From Acidobacteriota bacterium (GTDB lineage Bacteria; Acidobacteriota; Vicinamibacteria; Vicinamibacterales; UBA8438), in NCBI GenBank assembly GCA_009838525.1, contig VXRJ01000035.1, positions 279,914 through 343,913 on the forward strand: 64,000 nucleotides of DNA, in the 5' to 3' direction. How positions within the stretch are numbered: the stretch's first letter is position 1; each line of letters begins with the position of its first letter. A model generated the notes under the pieces. The model was not told where the DNA came from. It saw nothing but the letters and a program-made list of their open reading frames with translations, and searched no databases. This document shows, in pieces, positions 26,920 through 35,080 of this stretch. Both the position numbers and the translations under genes were made by a program.

Positions 26920-27335
26920 CCAACGGCGACCTCGCCGCCAGCTACCTCGTCAAGGCCACGATACGGCTCGATGTCCTTGCCGTGCTGTTGGAACGTGAGG
27001 GGCACTCGGATGTGGTCGGGGAAGGGCAGGAAGTTGTGGAGTTGGCCCTCAAGGGCATGCTGCGTCATGCGGCCGTGGAAGTTCCGCGCCGGCACGATGT
27101 TGGGAGCGTGCTGCGCGAGCACGCCGCCCGGTTCTCGGGTGTCGACGTAGCACGCATCGGGCAGCTTGCCGACGTTTCCGCGTGGCTACGCGAGAATCGT
27201 GAGTTGTCGTTCTACGGGGACGAGGGCTTCGTTCCGACCGAGCGCTACTCCAGAGAAGACGCGCAACGCGCCATCGACGGCGCCCGCCTCGCGGTGTCAA
27301 CGGCCGCCGCGGTCATCGGTGAGCGTCGACCATGA
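26916..27335 (+). CDS. HEPN domain protein of MNT/HEPN module 2
   Basis: 139 residues. Reads MTNGDLAASYLVKATIRLDV at the N-terminus like the first copy, then VVELALKGMLRHAAVEVPRR and HDVGSVLREHAARF, the HEPN core. The C-terminal REN-RELSFYGDEGFVP block is conserved between both modules. The stop overlaps the next start as ATGA (27332-27335), so the cytochrome/TPR gene is read from the same message. Function by family: toxin RNase or nucleic-acid-binding partner. Confidence 0.8.
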   Translation: MTNGDLAASYLVKATIRLDVLAVLLEREGHSDVVGEGQEVVELALKGMLRHAAVEVPRRHDVGSVLREHAARFSGVDVARIGQLADVSAWLRENRELSFYGDEGFVPTERYSREDAQRAIDGARLAVSTAAAVIGERRP

Positions 27336-29326
27336 GGACTCGCCGCGGTCCACGCCGAAGTGGGATCCGTCGGCAACGTGCTGCGCCGCTCGTCGCGGCG
27401 GCCGCCGCAGTGGGCCTGTTCGCCGCCGGCTGCGAGTCGCAGCAGGCTTCCGAAGCGCTCACCGCCGCCGCGCCCCAGGCAGGTGAGCCGACCGGCCCGA
27501 TTACGTTTTCGCGCGACGTCGCTCCGATCGTCTTCGAGCACTGTGCGCCATGCCACCGCCCTGGGGGTTCGGGACCGTTCTCCCTGCTGGGCTACGACGA
27601 CGCCGCCCGCCGCGCCCGGCAGATCGCCGAGGTCACGGCCAGCCGCTTCATGCCGCCGTGGCTGCCGGAGGCGGGCTACGGCGAGTTCGTCGGAGAACGC
27701 CGCCTGACGGAGTCGCAGATTGCGACGCTGGCCGGGTGGAGCGATTCGGGGGCCGCCGAGGGTGACCTGGCGGACCTGCCGGAGCCCCCGGCCGCTACCG
27801 ACGGCTGGATGCTCGGCGAACCGGATCTGACGGTGGGATTGCCGGCCCCGTACACGCTGCCGGCGGATGGCTCCGACGTTTTCCGCAATCTCGTCCTGCC
27901 TCTGCCAGTCTCCGAGACGCGCTGGGTCCGGACGGTGGAGCTGCTTCCTGGCAACCCGCAGTTTGTCCATCACGCGATCATGGCGGTAGACGACACGTCG
28001 TCGTCGCGTCGGCGCGAGGCCGAGGAGACCGAGCAGCCGGCGGAACCCGGTTTCAGCGGGATGGAGATGGGACTGGCGTTCATGCCGGACGGCCACCTGA
28101 TGGGCTGGACTCCCGGCATGGCGCCGAATCCGGGGATCGACGGTCTTGCGTGGCGTCTCGACCCGGGCACCGACTTCGTCGTCCAACTCCACATGCTGCC
28201 GTCCGGTCGCCCGGAGCCCGTCGCGCCGATGGCGGGCTTCCACTTCGCGGACGCGCCACCGTCGGGGCCGCCGCTCTATCTCATACGCCTCGACGCCGAC
28301 CACTTGCTCGACATACCTCCGGGCGACGCCGCGTTCGTGGTCACGGACGAGGTGACCCTGCCGATCGACGTGGAGCTGCATGCCGTGTATCCGCACGCGC
28401 ATTACCTGGCGAAGTCGATGGAAGGCAAAGCGACGTTGCCGGACGGCGCCGAGCGGTGGCTCATTCGCATCGACGACTGGGATTTCAACTGGCAGGACGT
28501 CTACCGCGTGCGCGAGCCGTACGTGCTGCCGGCCGGCACCACGCTGTCCATGCGTTTCACGTACGACAACTCCGCCGATAACCCGCGGAATCCGAGCGAT
28601 CCGCCGCGACATGTGCGGGCCGGCAATCAATCGTCGGACGAGATGGCGCACCTGCAGCTCCAGGTGCGCCCGCGGCGCGCCGCCGACCTGGTGTTGCTGC
28701 GCGAGTCGCTCTACCGGCACGCCATCACCAGGAACCCGGCGAATCCGTGGTCGTACTACGAGCTCGGGAACGCGCTCCTGGAGCAGGATCGGGTGGACGA
28801 GGCGGCGCAACAGTACCTGGCGGGACTGGCCGCCGATCCGACGCACGTGGCATCGCGCGCCAGCCTGGGTGCGGTGCGCGAGCGGCAGGGCCGCCTTGAA
28901 GAGGCGGCGGCGGAGTTCCGGACCGCGGTGGAGTTGGATCCCGGTTACGCCCCCGGACATTACAACCTGGGCAGCGTGCGGCTCGCCCAGGGTCGCCTGG
29001 AGGAGGCAGTCAGCCACCTGCGTGAGACGCTGGCCCTGGAGCCGTATCACGCCGCCGCCCACGCCAACTTGGGTCACGCGTTGCGCGAGCTCGGTCGGCT
29101 CGACGAGGCGGTGACCCACCACCGGGAGGCGTTACGTCTCCGCCCCGGCTCCGCTGAAGCCCACAACAATCTCGGTAGCGCGCTGGCCGTCAGCGGCCTT
29201 CTCGACGAGGCCATCGAACACTTCCAGAGCGCCCTCCGGCTCCAGCCCGATCACATCGAAGCCCGCCAGAACCTGGAGTTGGCCTACGAGATCGCGGCCG
29301 AGCTCGAGCGGGCGGGGCTCCGCTGA
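27332..29326 (+). CDS. Cytochrome c / copper-monooxygenase-like / TPR lipoprotein
   Basis: 664 residues. An N-terminal membrane segment ends in a lipobox-like GLFAAGC (Cys34). One haem site CAPCH lies at about residue 70 (FSRDVAPIVFEHCAPCH). The middle part has His motifs like copper type II ascorbate-dependent monooxygenases: FVHHAIM (about 212), VVQLHMLPSG (about 284), HAVYPHAHYLAKSM (about 349). From about 470 to the end are five or six TPR units with the classic GNALLEQDRVDEAAQQYLAG and LGHALRELGRLDEAVTHHRE patterns. Likely periplasmic, lipid-anchored. The combination suggests an electron-fed copper enzyme on a TPR scaffold, but the substrate is unknown. Confidence 0.82.
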   Translation: MRTRRGPRRSGIRRQRAAPLVAAAAAVGLFAAGCESQQASEALTAAAPQAGEPTGPITFSRDVAPIVFEHCAPCHRPGGSGPFSLLGYDDAARRARQIAEVTASRFMPPWLPEAGYGEFVGERRLTESQIATLAGWSDSGAAEGDLADLPEPPAATDGWMLGEPDLTVGLPAPYTLPADGSDVFRNLVLPLPVSETRWVRTVELLPGNPQFVHHAIMAVDDTSSSRRREAEETEQPAEPGFSGMEMGLAFMPDGHLMGWTPGMAPNPGIDGLAWRLDPGTDFVVQLHMLPSGRPEPVAPMAGFHFADAPPSGPPLYLIRLDADHLLDIPPGDAAFVVTDEVTLPIDVELHAVYPHAHYLAKSMEGKATLPDGAERWLIRIDDWDFNWQDVYRVREPYVLPAGTTLSMRFTYDNSADNPRNPSDPPRHVRAGNQSSDEMAHLQLQVRPRRAADLVLLRESLYRHAITRNPANPWSYYELGNALLEQDRVDEAAQQYLAGLAADPTHVASRASLGAVRERQGRLEEAAAEFRTAVELDPGYAPGHYNLGSVRLAQGRLEEAVSHLRETLALEPYHAAAHANLGHALRELGRLDEAVTHHREALRLRPGSAEAHNNLGSALAVSGLLDEAIEHFQSALRLQPDHIEARQNLELAYEIAAELERAGLR

Positions 29327-29383
29327 AGGCGCTGCCCGACGGGCGCGTTGGGAGTCTCGCCAGGCGTGAAAGCGCGCTCTGAC

Positions 29384-29425
29384 GGGCGCGTTGGAAGTCT
29401 CGCTGCCGCGAAACTTCTGCGGCGC
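29384..29425 (+). repeat. Dispersed 42-base intergenic repeat, copy A
   Basis: This block begins GGGCGCGTTGGAAGT and ends AAACTTCTGCGGCGC. It matches 46815-46856 at 39 of 42 positions. A partial extra copy (GACGGGCGCGTTGGGAGTCT) precedes it at 29338-29357. Between the convergent genes ending at 29326 and 29440. Confidence 0.75.
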
Positions 29426-29439
29426 GGTGGCTGGCGCGG

Positions 29440-30288
29440 TCAGGGTGCGGTACGGCTGGCCTCGCGCAGTTCCTGGATCTGGCTGACGGCGGCGATGATC
29501 TGCATTTCGAGGATGCGTTCACCGTACTCGGCCGTGGCCCGCGCGGGGTTGCCGTTGACGCCGTTGCCGCCCGGCCCGGTTCCCGTGCCGACCGCGAACT
29601 GGTCGGGCCGCAACTGCGACGGATCGAGGAAGAGGAACTGCGAGGTGTCGTGCATCCCGGCATGGGAGCCGACATCCTCCGGTCGTTCACCCTGCTCGAC
29701 CAGCCAGTCGTCGCCCGGGCCGGGGTAGTAGGCGGTCAGGTGATGGACGCGCGCCGGGCCTTCTGCCCACTCGCGGTTGAGGCGCTCGGCGACCGCCATC
29801 TGAGACGCCTGGTTGCCGCCGCTGTCGCCCATGAGTGCGATGTCCGTAAACCCGTGGCGCGCCAGGCTTCGCGCGGCGTACTCCAGCACCTGTTCGAAGA
29901 CGTCGGGCGGCGTGGTGATGGTGCCGGGGAAGCGCATGTGACCGGAGGGCGGATCGACGTCGCCCTCGGGGACGTAGGCCATGACCGGCGCCACCAGCGC
30001 GTTTCCCAGGCGGCGCGCCGCTTCGCCCGCCTTGTGCTTCACGAGGACGTTGTGCTTGCCGAGAACCATGTGCGGCCCGTTCTGTTCGGTGCCGCCGGTC
30101 GGGACAATCACGGTCGTCGTGCCGGCGGCGACGGCGTCGCGCAGCTCGACCCACGTGAGCTCCTCCAGGAAGACGGACGGCGCCGCCGGCGCCTGGGCCC
30201 GCGCGGCACCTGGGGACAAAGCCAGCGTTGTGCTGGCCATAAGAAAAACGAGAGAGCAGGCGGCGGCTGGGTTGCCGTGTCTTGGCAT
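29440..30288 (-). CDS. Creatininase-family protein, exported
   Basis: 282 residues from ATG 30288 with AAGGAG upstream. Signal peptide ends ARAQA. Family landmarks are FLEELTWVELRDAV, IVPTGGTEQNGPHMVLGKHN, MRFPGTITTPPDVF, and GDSGGNQAS followed by AYYPG. In creatinine amidohydrolase the first metal motif is usually E-x-H-G-P-H with a following Asp; here it reads EQNGPHM...GKHN, so one His and the Asp are replaced. Probably a divergent subfamily with altered metal ligation, acting in the periplasm. Followed upstream on the same strand by the epimerase gene. Confidence 0.8.
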   Translation of the reverse strand: MPRHGNPAAACSLVFLMASTTLALSPGAARAQAPAAPSVFLEELTWVELRDAVAAGTTTVIVPTGGTEQNGPHMVLGKHNVLVKHKAGEAARRLGNALVAPVMAYVPEGDVDPPSGHMRFPGTITTPPDVFEQVLEYAARSLARHGFTDIALMGDSGGNQASQMAVAERLNREWAEGPARVHHLTAYYPGPGDDWLVEQGERPEDVGSHAGMHDTSQFLFLDPSQLRPDQFAVGTGTGPGGNGVNGNPARATAEYGERILEMQIIAAVSQIQELREASRTAP

Positions 30289-30311
30289 CGGGAGACTCCT
30301 TACCGTGCCCG

Positions 30312-31223
30312 TCAGAGTTCCGGTGTGAACGTGACGTCGCCGGCGGCGGTGTCGTTCGGACCGAGGACGATGATTCCAGTGTCGGTCCTGCCCGCCGCGG
30401 CCAGGTTGAAGCCGTCGATGCAGTTCGTGGCCGGCTCGACGCAGAAGAAATCCAGGCCGGCCGGCGTGTAGACGACGAGACAGGCGTAGGTGGGGTCCGC
30501 ATCGATAAGCAGGCGCGCGTTCCACTCGGGCCAGGCGATCTCGGCACGCCCGCCGAAACGGACGAAGTTGTTGTCGAGGGGGGAGGCGTCCGGGTTCAGG
30601 CCGGCGCCGTCGAGCAGCAGTTGCGGCGGCGGAGGCGCCAGGTTGACCGGGACCATCGTGTCGTCGGTCACCCACATGCGCCCGACGTCGGCCCGCACCG
30701 TGGCCTGCGGCGTCCGGACGAAGTACGGATGCAGGCCGAAGCCGACCGGCATCGGTTCGTTCGCCTCGTTCGTCACGCTGAAGCGAACCCGGAGCTGTTC
30801 CGACGTCAGGTCGAACTGCTGCTGGGCGACGTACGGCCAGGGCCAGTCTCCCGCCGGGTGGCGGTACTCGATCAGCAGGCTCGCCGCGCCGCGATCCAGC
30901 ACCGTCCACGGGGCGCGCCAGGCATGGCCATGGATGGCGTGCGGTTCCGGGCGGAAGTTCTGCGGCAACTGCACCGTCCGTCCGCGGAAGCGGAACCGTG
31001 CGTCGCGGATACGGTTCGAGAACGGCACCATGGGGAAGCTGGACGTGCCGCCGGCCGCCAGTTCGGCGAGCGCCTCGGCCGGGGCGGGGCGCATCCATTC
31101 GATGCTCCCGGCATTGCCGCCGCGCTCGGTGGCATACCGGGTGATGGAGCCGCCCACCTCAGGCGCCACGTCCAGCCGGACGGGGTCGGCGCGAAGTTCG
31201 ATTACCTCGGAAGCCTCAGGCAT
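30312..31223 (-). CDS. Aldose 1-epimerase family protein (GalM-like)
   Basis: 303 residues from ATG 31223, with TAGGAGG located inside the end of the HigA gene. Conserved features are MVPFSNRIRDARFRFRGR, HAIHGHAWRAPW, the catalytic-His motif GFGLHPYFVR, and FFCVEPATNCIDGFN, which holds the general-base Glu. No signal peptide, so cytoplasmic mutarotase-type activity on a sugar. The gene overlaps higA by 8 bases, suggesting coupled translation. Confidence 0.83.
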   Translation of the reverse strand: MPEASEVIELRADPVRLDVAPEVGGSITRYATERGGNAGSIEWMRPAPAEALAELAAGGTSSFPMVPFSNRIRDARFRFRGRTVQLPQNFRPEPHAIHGHAWRAPWTVLDRGAASLLIEYRHPAGDWPWPYVAQQQFDLTSEQLRVRFSVTNEANEPMPVGFGLHPYFVRTPQATVRADVGRMWVTDDTMVPVNLAPPPPQLLLDGAGLNPDASPLDNNFVRFGGRAEIAWPEWNARLLIDADPTYACLVVYTPAGLDFFCVEPATNCIDGFNLAAAGRTDTGIIVLGPNDTAAGDVTFTPEL

Positions 31224-31524
31224 GAATTGCGCCTCCTACGCCAGAAGCGGTGGGCAACTCGCGTACCGCTGCGCCGGTGTGCTCGTCGGCAACCGCGAGG
31301 TCGTACTGATTCTGCAGGTTCATCCAGAATTGCGGCTCGACGCCGAACCAGTGACCCAGGCGGAGGGCCGTATCTCCGCTGACGGAGCGCTTGCCTGCAA
31401 TGATCTGACTGATGCGGTTGGGTGGCACCGCGATCTGCCGTGCGAATTCGGTGGGCGTTACACCGAGTTGCGCCAGTTCATCGCGTAGCACGATGCCGGG
31501 GTGAACAGTTCGCTTGAGCATCAT
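31216..31524 (-). CDS. higA: HigA-family antitoxin (XRE HTH)
   Basis: 102 residues. MMLKRTVHPGIVLRDELAQL at the N-terminus, then an HTH (TPTEFARQIAVPPNRISQII, AGKRSVSGDTALRLGHWFG) and EPQFWMNLQNQYDL, all characteristic of HigA addiction-module antitoxins. Two ATGs occur at 31524 and 31521; GGAGGGAGG abuts the first, so the second may be used. Its toxin gene upstream is damaged, so it may now act as an orphan regulator. Overlaps the epimerase start. Confidence 0.88.
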   Translation of the reverse strand: MMLKRTVHPGIVLRDELAQLGVTPTEFARQIAVPPNRISQIIAGKRSVSGDTALRLGHWFGVEPQFWMNLQNQYDLAVADEHTGAAVRELPTASGVGGAIHA

Positions 31525-31753
31525 CCTCCCTCCGCGTCAACAAGTGATAGTCCACGATCTCCACATTCGTTGGTCCAGGGCTACCGGCAGGCCACGTGAA
31601 ACAGATCCGCCATTGCGCGTTGCTCCGAATCGAGTACTGGCCGGCCCGCGAGCCCTTGAGTGACTCCAGACAGTTGCTCGGCAACCCGCTCAGCGTAGAA
31701 AGCGACGGCGCAGCGTTCAGGATCGCCAGCCGCTTGGTGGCCGCTTGTGAGAA
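31478..31753 (-). pseudogene. higB: Decayed HigB toxin remnant
   Basis: The frame after a TGA at 31754-31756 encodes AATKRLAILNAAPSL, then CLESLKGSRAGQYSIRSNAQ and WRICFTWP, ending VEIVDYH. This is the recognisable C-terminal two-thirds of HigB (RelE superfamily). The first roughly 25 residues are missing behind the in-frame stop and I find no good start codon; a TTG at 31684 would drop half the domain. The usual stop after VDYH is also lost, so the frame continues 21 codons into higA. Most likely an inactivated toxin. Confidence 0.7.
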
Positions 31754-31872
31754 TCACGAGCCAAATCCGGCGCCGTTGACGCTTGACGTCAAGCATAAAC
31801 CCGGAAGGCTGGCGGTGCAAAACTGTTATCGTTTTCCTTTTGCGGCGACCACGATTCACCGGGAGGTTCGAG

Positions 31873-34026
31873 ATGCAGGGTAGATGCACGCGCGCGTGGC
31901 TGGCGTTCGGTGTCGTCGGACTGCTGGCAGTGCTGGGAGTCGGCTGCGGATCGAACGAAGCCGGCCCTCCGGACGCCGCGGAGGACTCGATGGGCGATAA
32001 CCCGTTCCTGACCGAGAGCACGCTGCCGTATCAGATGCCGCCGTTCGACCGCATCGAGGACGCGCACTACCAGCCGGCCTTCGAACAGGGAATGGCCGAG
32101 CAGCTTGCCGAGATCGAGGCGATCGCGGCGCAGTCCGACCCGCCGACGTTCGAGAACACGATCGTCGCGATGGAGCGTTCCGGTCGCCTGCTTGACCGGG
32201 TCGCGACGGTTTTCTTCGGTCTCTCGTCGGCCCACACCAACGATGCGATGGACGCGGTCCGGAGCGAGGTGGCGCCGAAGCTTGCCGCGCACACCGACGC
32301 CATCCTGCTGAACGGCGATCTCTTCGCGCGGGTCCGGACGCTGTACGAAGAGCGTGACGCCCTCGACCTCGACGCCGAGGCACGCCGCCTGGTCGCGGAG
32401 TACTACACCGACTTCGTGCGCGCCGGCGCGCGGCTGGACGACGCGCAGAAGGAGCGGATCGAGGAAATCAACGCCGAGCTGGCGTCGCTGTCCACGACTT
32501 TCTCGCAGAACGTGCTCGACGAGGTGAACGCGTCTGCCGTCGTCGTCGACACGCGCGACGAGCTGGCGGGCCTGCCGGACGACCAGGTAGCGGCGGCGGA
32601 AGCGGCGGCGGCGGCGCGCGATCTGGAGGGCAAGTTCGTCATTCCGCTCCTCAACACGAGCGGCCAGCCGGCCCTTACCACGCTGGAGGACCGCGCCCTG
32701 CGCGAGCGGATCACGAAGGCGTCCCTCGCCCGCAACTTGTCCGGCGGCGAATATGACAACCGCGAAGTGATCACGACCATGGCGCGCCTCCGGGCCGAAC
32801 GCGCCGCCATGCTCGGCTACCCGAATCACGCCGCCTACATCCTGGAGCGGCAGACCGCGCAGACGGTGGAAGCGGTGAACGAGCGGCTCGCGAGCCTTGC
32901 GCCCCCCGCCGTCGCGAACGCGCAACGCGAGGCGGAGGATCTGCAGGCGATGCGGGGCGACGCGGGGGAGCTGGCGGCGTGGGACTGGTCGTTCTACACG
33001 GAGAAGGTGCGCGCGGACCGCTACGCCTTCGATGCCGAGCAGTTGCGTCCCTACTTCGAGTTGAACAGTGTTCTTGACAACGGCATCTTTTTCGCCGCGA
33101 CTCAGCTCTACGGCCTGACTTTCGAGGAGCGGCCGGAGCTGCCCACCTACCATCCCGACGTCCGCATCTGGGAGGTCTTCGACGCCGACGGCTCGCCCCT
33201 CGGCCTCTTCCTGGGCGACTTCTATGCCCGCCCGTCGAAGCGGGGCGGCGCCTGGATGAACGCCTATGTCTCGCAGACCCACCTGCTCGGAACGTTGCCG
33301 GTGGTGGGGAACCACCTGAATATTCCGAAGCCGCCGGACGGCGAGGCGACGCTGCTCACGTTCGACGAGGTGGTGACCGCGTTCCACGAATTCGGCCACG
33401 CCCTGCACGGCTTCTTCTCGGACGTGGAGTATCCGTACTTCTCGGGAACGTCCGTGCCGCGCGACTTCGTCGAGTACCCGTCACAGGTGAACGAGATGTG
33501 GGCCACCTGGCCGGAGGTGCTCCAGAACTACGCGATTCACTACGAAACCGGCGAGCCGATGCCGTCCGACCTACTGGAGAAGGTCCTCGCGACGCAGACG
33601 TTCAACCAGGGCTTCGCCACCACCGAGTACCTCGCCGCGTCGCTCCTCGATCAGGCGTGGCACCAGATCACGGCGGACGAGGTCCCGGGCGCGGACGGCG
33701 TGGAAGCATTCGAAGCAGCGGCGCTGGAGGCCGCGGGCGTGGCGCTGGAAGCCGTGCCGCCCCGGTACCGCAGCACGTACTTTTCGCACATCTGGAGCAG
33801 CGGATACTCGGCCGGCTACTACTCCTACATCTGGAGCGAGGTGCTGGATGCGGATTCGGTCGAGTGGTTCAAGGAGAACGGCGGGCTCACACGCGAGAAC
33901 GGCGATCACTTCCGGGAGACGCTGCTGTCGAAGGGCGGGAGCATCGAGGCGCTCGACCTCTTTCGCGCGTTCCGGGGCGCCGAGCCGGACGTCCGACCGT
34001 TGCTGATTCGCCGCGGCCTGAACTGA
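31873..34026 (+). CDS. M3-family metallopeptidase (peptidyl-dipeptidase Dcp-like), exported
   Basis: 717 residues from ATG 31873 with GGGAGG upstream. A signal peptide with a Cys after VLGVG suggests a lipoprotein. The zinc motif HEFGH lies at about residue 505 in VVTAFHEFGHALHGFFSDV, with the downstream Glu in FVEYPSQVNEMWA as third ligand. N-terminal helices and length match Dcp/oligopeptidase A (M3). Cleaves small peptides, likely in the periplasm. Followed at 6 bases by the Gfo/Idh gene. Confidence 0.9.
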   Translation: MQGRCTRAWLAFGVVGLLAVLGVGCGSNEAGPPDAAEDSMGDNPFLTESTLPYQMPPFDRIEDAHYQPAFEQGMAEQLAEIEAIAAQSDPPTFENTIVAMERSGRLLDRVATVFFGLSSAHTNDAMDAVRSEVAPKLAAHTDAILLNGDLFARVRTLYEERDALDLDAEARRLVAEYYTDFVRAGARLDDAQKERIEEINAELASLSTTFSQNVLDEVNASAVVVDTRDELAGLPDDQVAAAEAAAAARDLEGKFVIPLLNTSGQPALTTLEDRALRERITKASLARNLSGGEYDNREVITTMARLRAERAAMLGYPNHAAYILERQTAQTVEAVNERLASLAPPAVANAQREAEDLQAMRGDAGELAAWDWSFYTEKVRADRYAFDAEQLRPYFELNSVLDNGIFFAATQLYGLTFEERPELPTYHPDVRIWEVFDADGSPLGLFLGDFYARPSKRGGAWMNAYVSQTHLLGTLPVVGNHLNIPKPPDGEATLLTFDEVVTAFHEFGHALHGFFSDVEYPYFSGTSVPRDFVEYPSQVNEMWATWPEVLQNYAIHYETGEPMPSDLLEKVLATQTFNQGFATTEYLAASLLDQAWHQITADEVPGADGVEAFEAAALEAAGVALEAVPPRYRSTYFSHIWSSGYSAGYYSYIWSEVLDADSVEWFKENGGLTRENGDHFRETLLSKGGSIEALDLFRAFRGAEPDVRPLLIRRGLN

Positions 34027-34032
34027 CGCGAG

Positions 34033-35070
34033 GTGTCATCGCCGCTTACCGTCGCGTTCCTCGGCTGCGGGTTCATCACCGGCGTCCACGGCGGGCACCT
34101 GCGGCGGCTGCGCGACCGGTTCGTCCCGGCCTACGCCAGCCGCGACAGGGTGAAAGCGGAAGCGTATCGCGCCCGCTATGGCGGGACGGCTGCCTACGGT
34201 GACTATCGCGCGGCGATCGACGATCCGGCGGTCGACGCGGTGGTGGTCGCCATGCCGCCCCGCTTCCATCTGGAGTGGACGCTCGCCGCGCTCGACGCGG
34301 GCAAACACGTTCTGGTGGAGAAACCCGCCTTTCTGCGGATGGAAGACTACGAACAGGTCTGCGCATCGCGCGACCGCGCGGGCCGCACGGTGATCGTCGG
34401 TGAGAACGATCACTACAAGCCGCTGGCCGTCTGCCTCCGGCGTCTGCTGGCCGACGGCGCAATCGGCGACCTGCTGATGGCGCACTTCACCACCCTGGTC
34501 CGCCGTCTGAAGTCGGCGGGCGACTGGCGTAACGATGAGCATGCCGCGGGCGGGGACGCCTTCTTCGAGGAGGGAATCCACTGGCTGCACCTGGCGAACT
34601 GCCTGGGGCCGCGCATCACCACGGCGTGGGGCGTCCGGCCGACGGGAGGCCGCGAGGGATCGGACCGCCGTGCGAAATCCCTGCTCGCGGCGTTCCGCTA
34701 CGACAACGGCGCCGGGGGAACGCTCTATTACTCGCGCGAGGTGCCGTCGCTGCTCCGCGGGTTGCGTCTGTCGAAGCTGTTCGGGCGCGACGGCATCATC
34801 TCGTTCGAGTCGAACGGCGCCGCGGTCCTCGTGCGAGGCCGCCGGACGCGCCGGCCGGAACTGATTCTTCCCGGTTTCCGCGACATCCGGGGCTACCGCG
34901 CGATGTACCGGGATTTTGCCGATGCGATCGCCAGTGGCCGGCCGCCCGAAATGAGCCTGGAAGCCGCGATGGACGATCAGCGGATCATGGAGCAGATCGC
35001 CGCCTCGGCGGACGGTGCGGAGGCGGGCGAGATAGGCGATGGTTCACGGGTGGGGGTTGACGGGCGATGA
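34033..35070 (+). CDS. Gfo/Idh/MocA-family oxidoreductase
   Basis: 345 residues from GTG 34033, only 6 bases after the peptidase stop. The NAD(P) Rossmann motif is VAFLGCGFITGVHGGHLRR. The conserved catalytic-loop Lys is in HVLVEKPAF, followed by VIVGENDHYKP and a C-terminal domain with EEGIHWLHLANCLG where the family has its substrate His. Probably acts on a sugar or polyol derivative, in one operon with the GMC oxidoreductase and VOC protein downstream. Confidence 0.85.
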   Translation: MSSPLTVAFLGCGFITGVHGGHLRRLRDRFVPAYASRDRVKAEAYRARYGGTAAYGDYRAAIDDPAVDAVVVAMPPRFHLEWTLAALDAGKHVLVEKPAFLRMEDYEQVCASRDRAGRTVIVGENDHYKPLAVCLRRLLADGAIGDLLMAHFTTLVRRLKSAGDWRNDEHAAGGDAFFEEGIHWLHLANCLGPRITTAWGVRPTGGREGSDRRAKSLLAAFRYDNGAGGTLYYSREVPSLLRGLRLSKLFGRDGIISFESNGAAVLVRGRRTRRPELILPGFRDIRGYRAMYRDFADAIASGRPPEMSLEAAMDDQRIMEQIAASADGAEAGEIGDGSRVGVDGR

Positions 35071-35080
35071 CGGGTTGGCG

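Noticed and set aside
31581-32021. Minus-strand frame overlapping the HigB remnant and the M3 peptidase start
   Set aside because: It is a different frame from the HigB homology and shows no toxin similarity itself.
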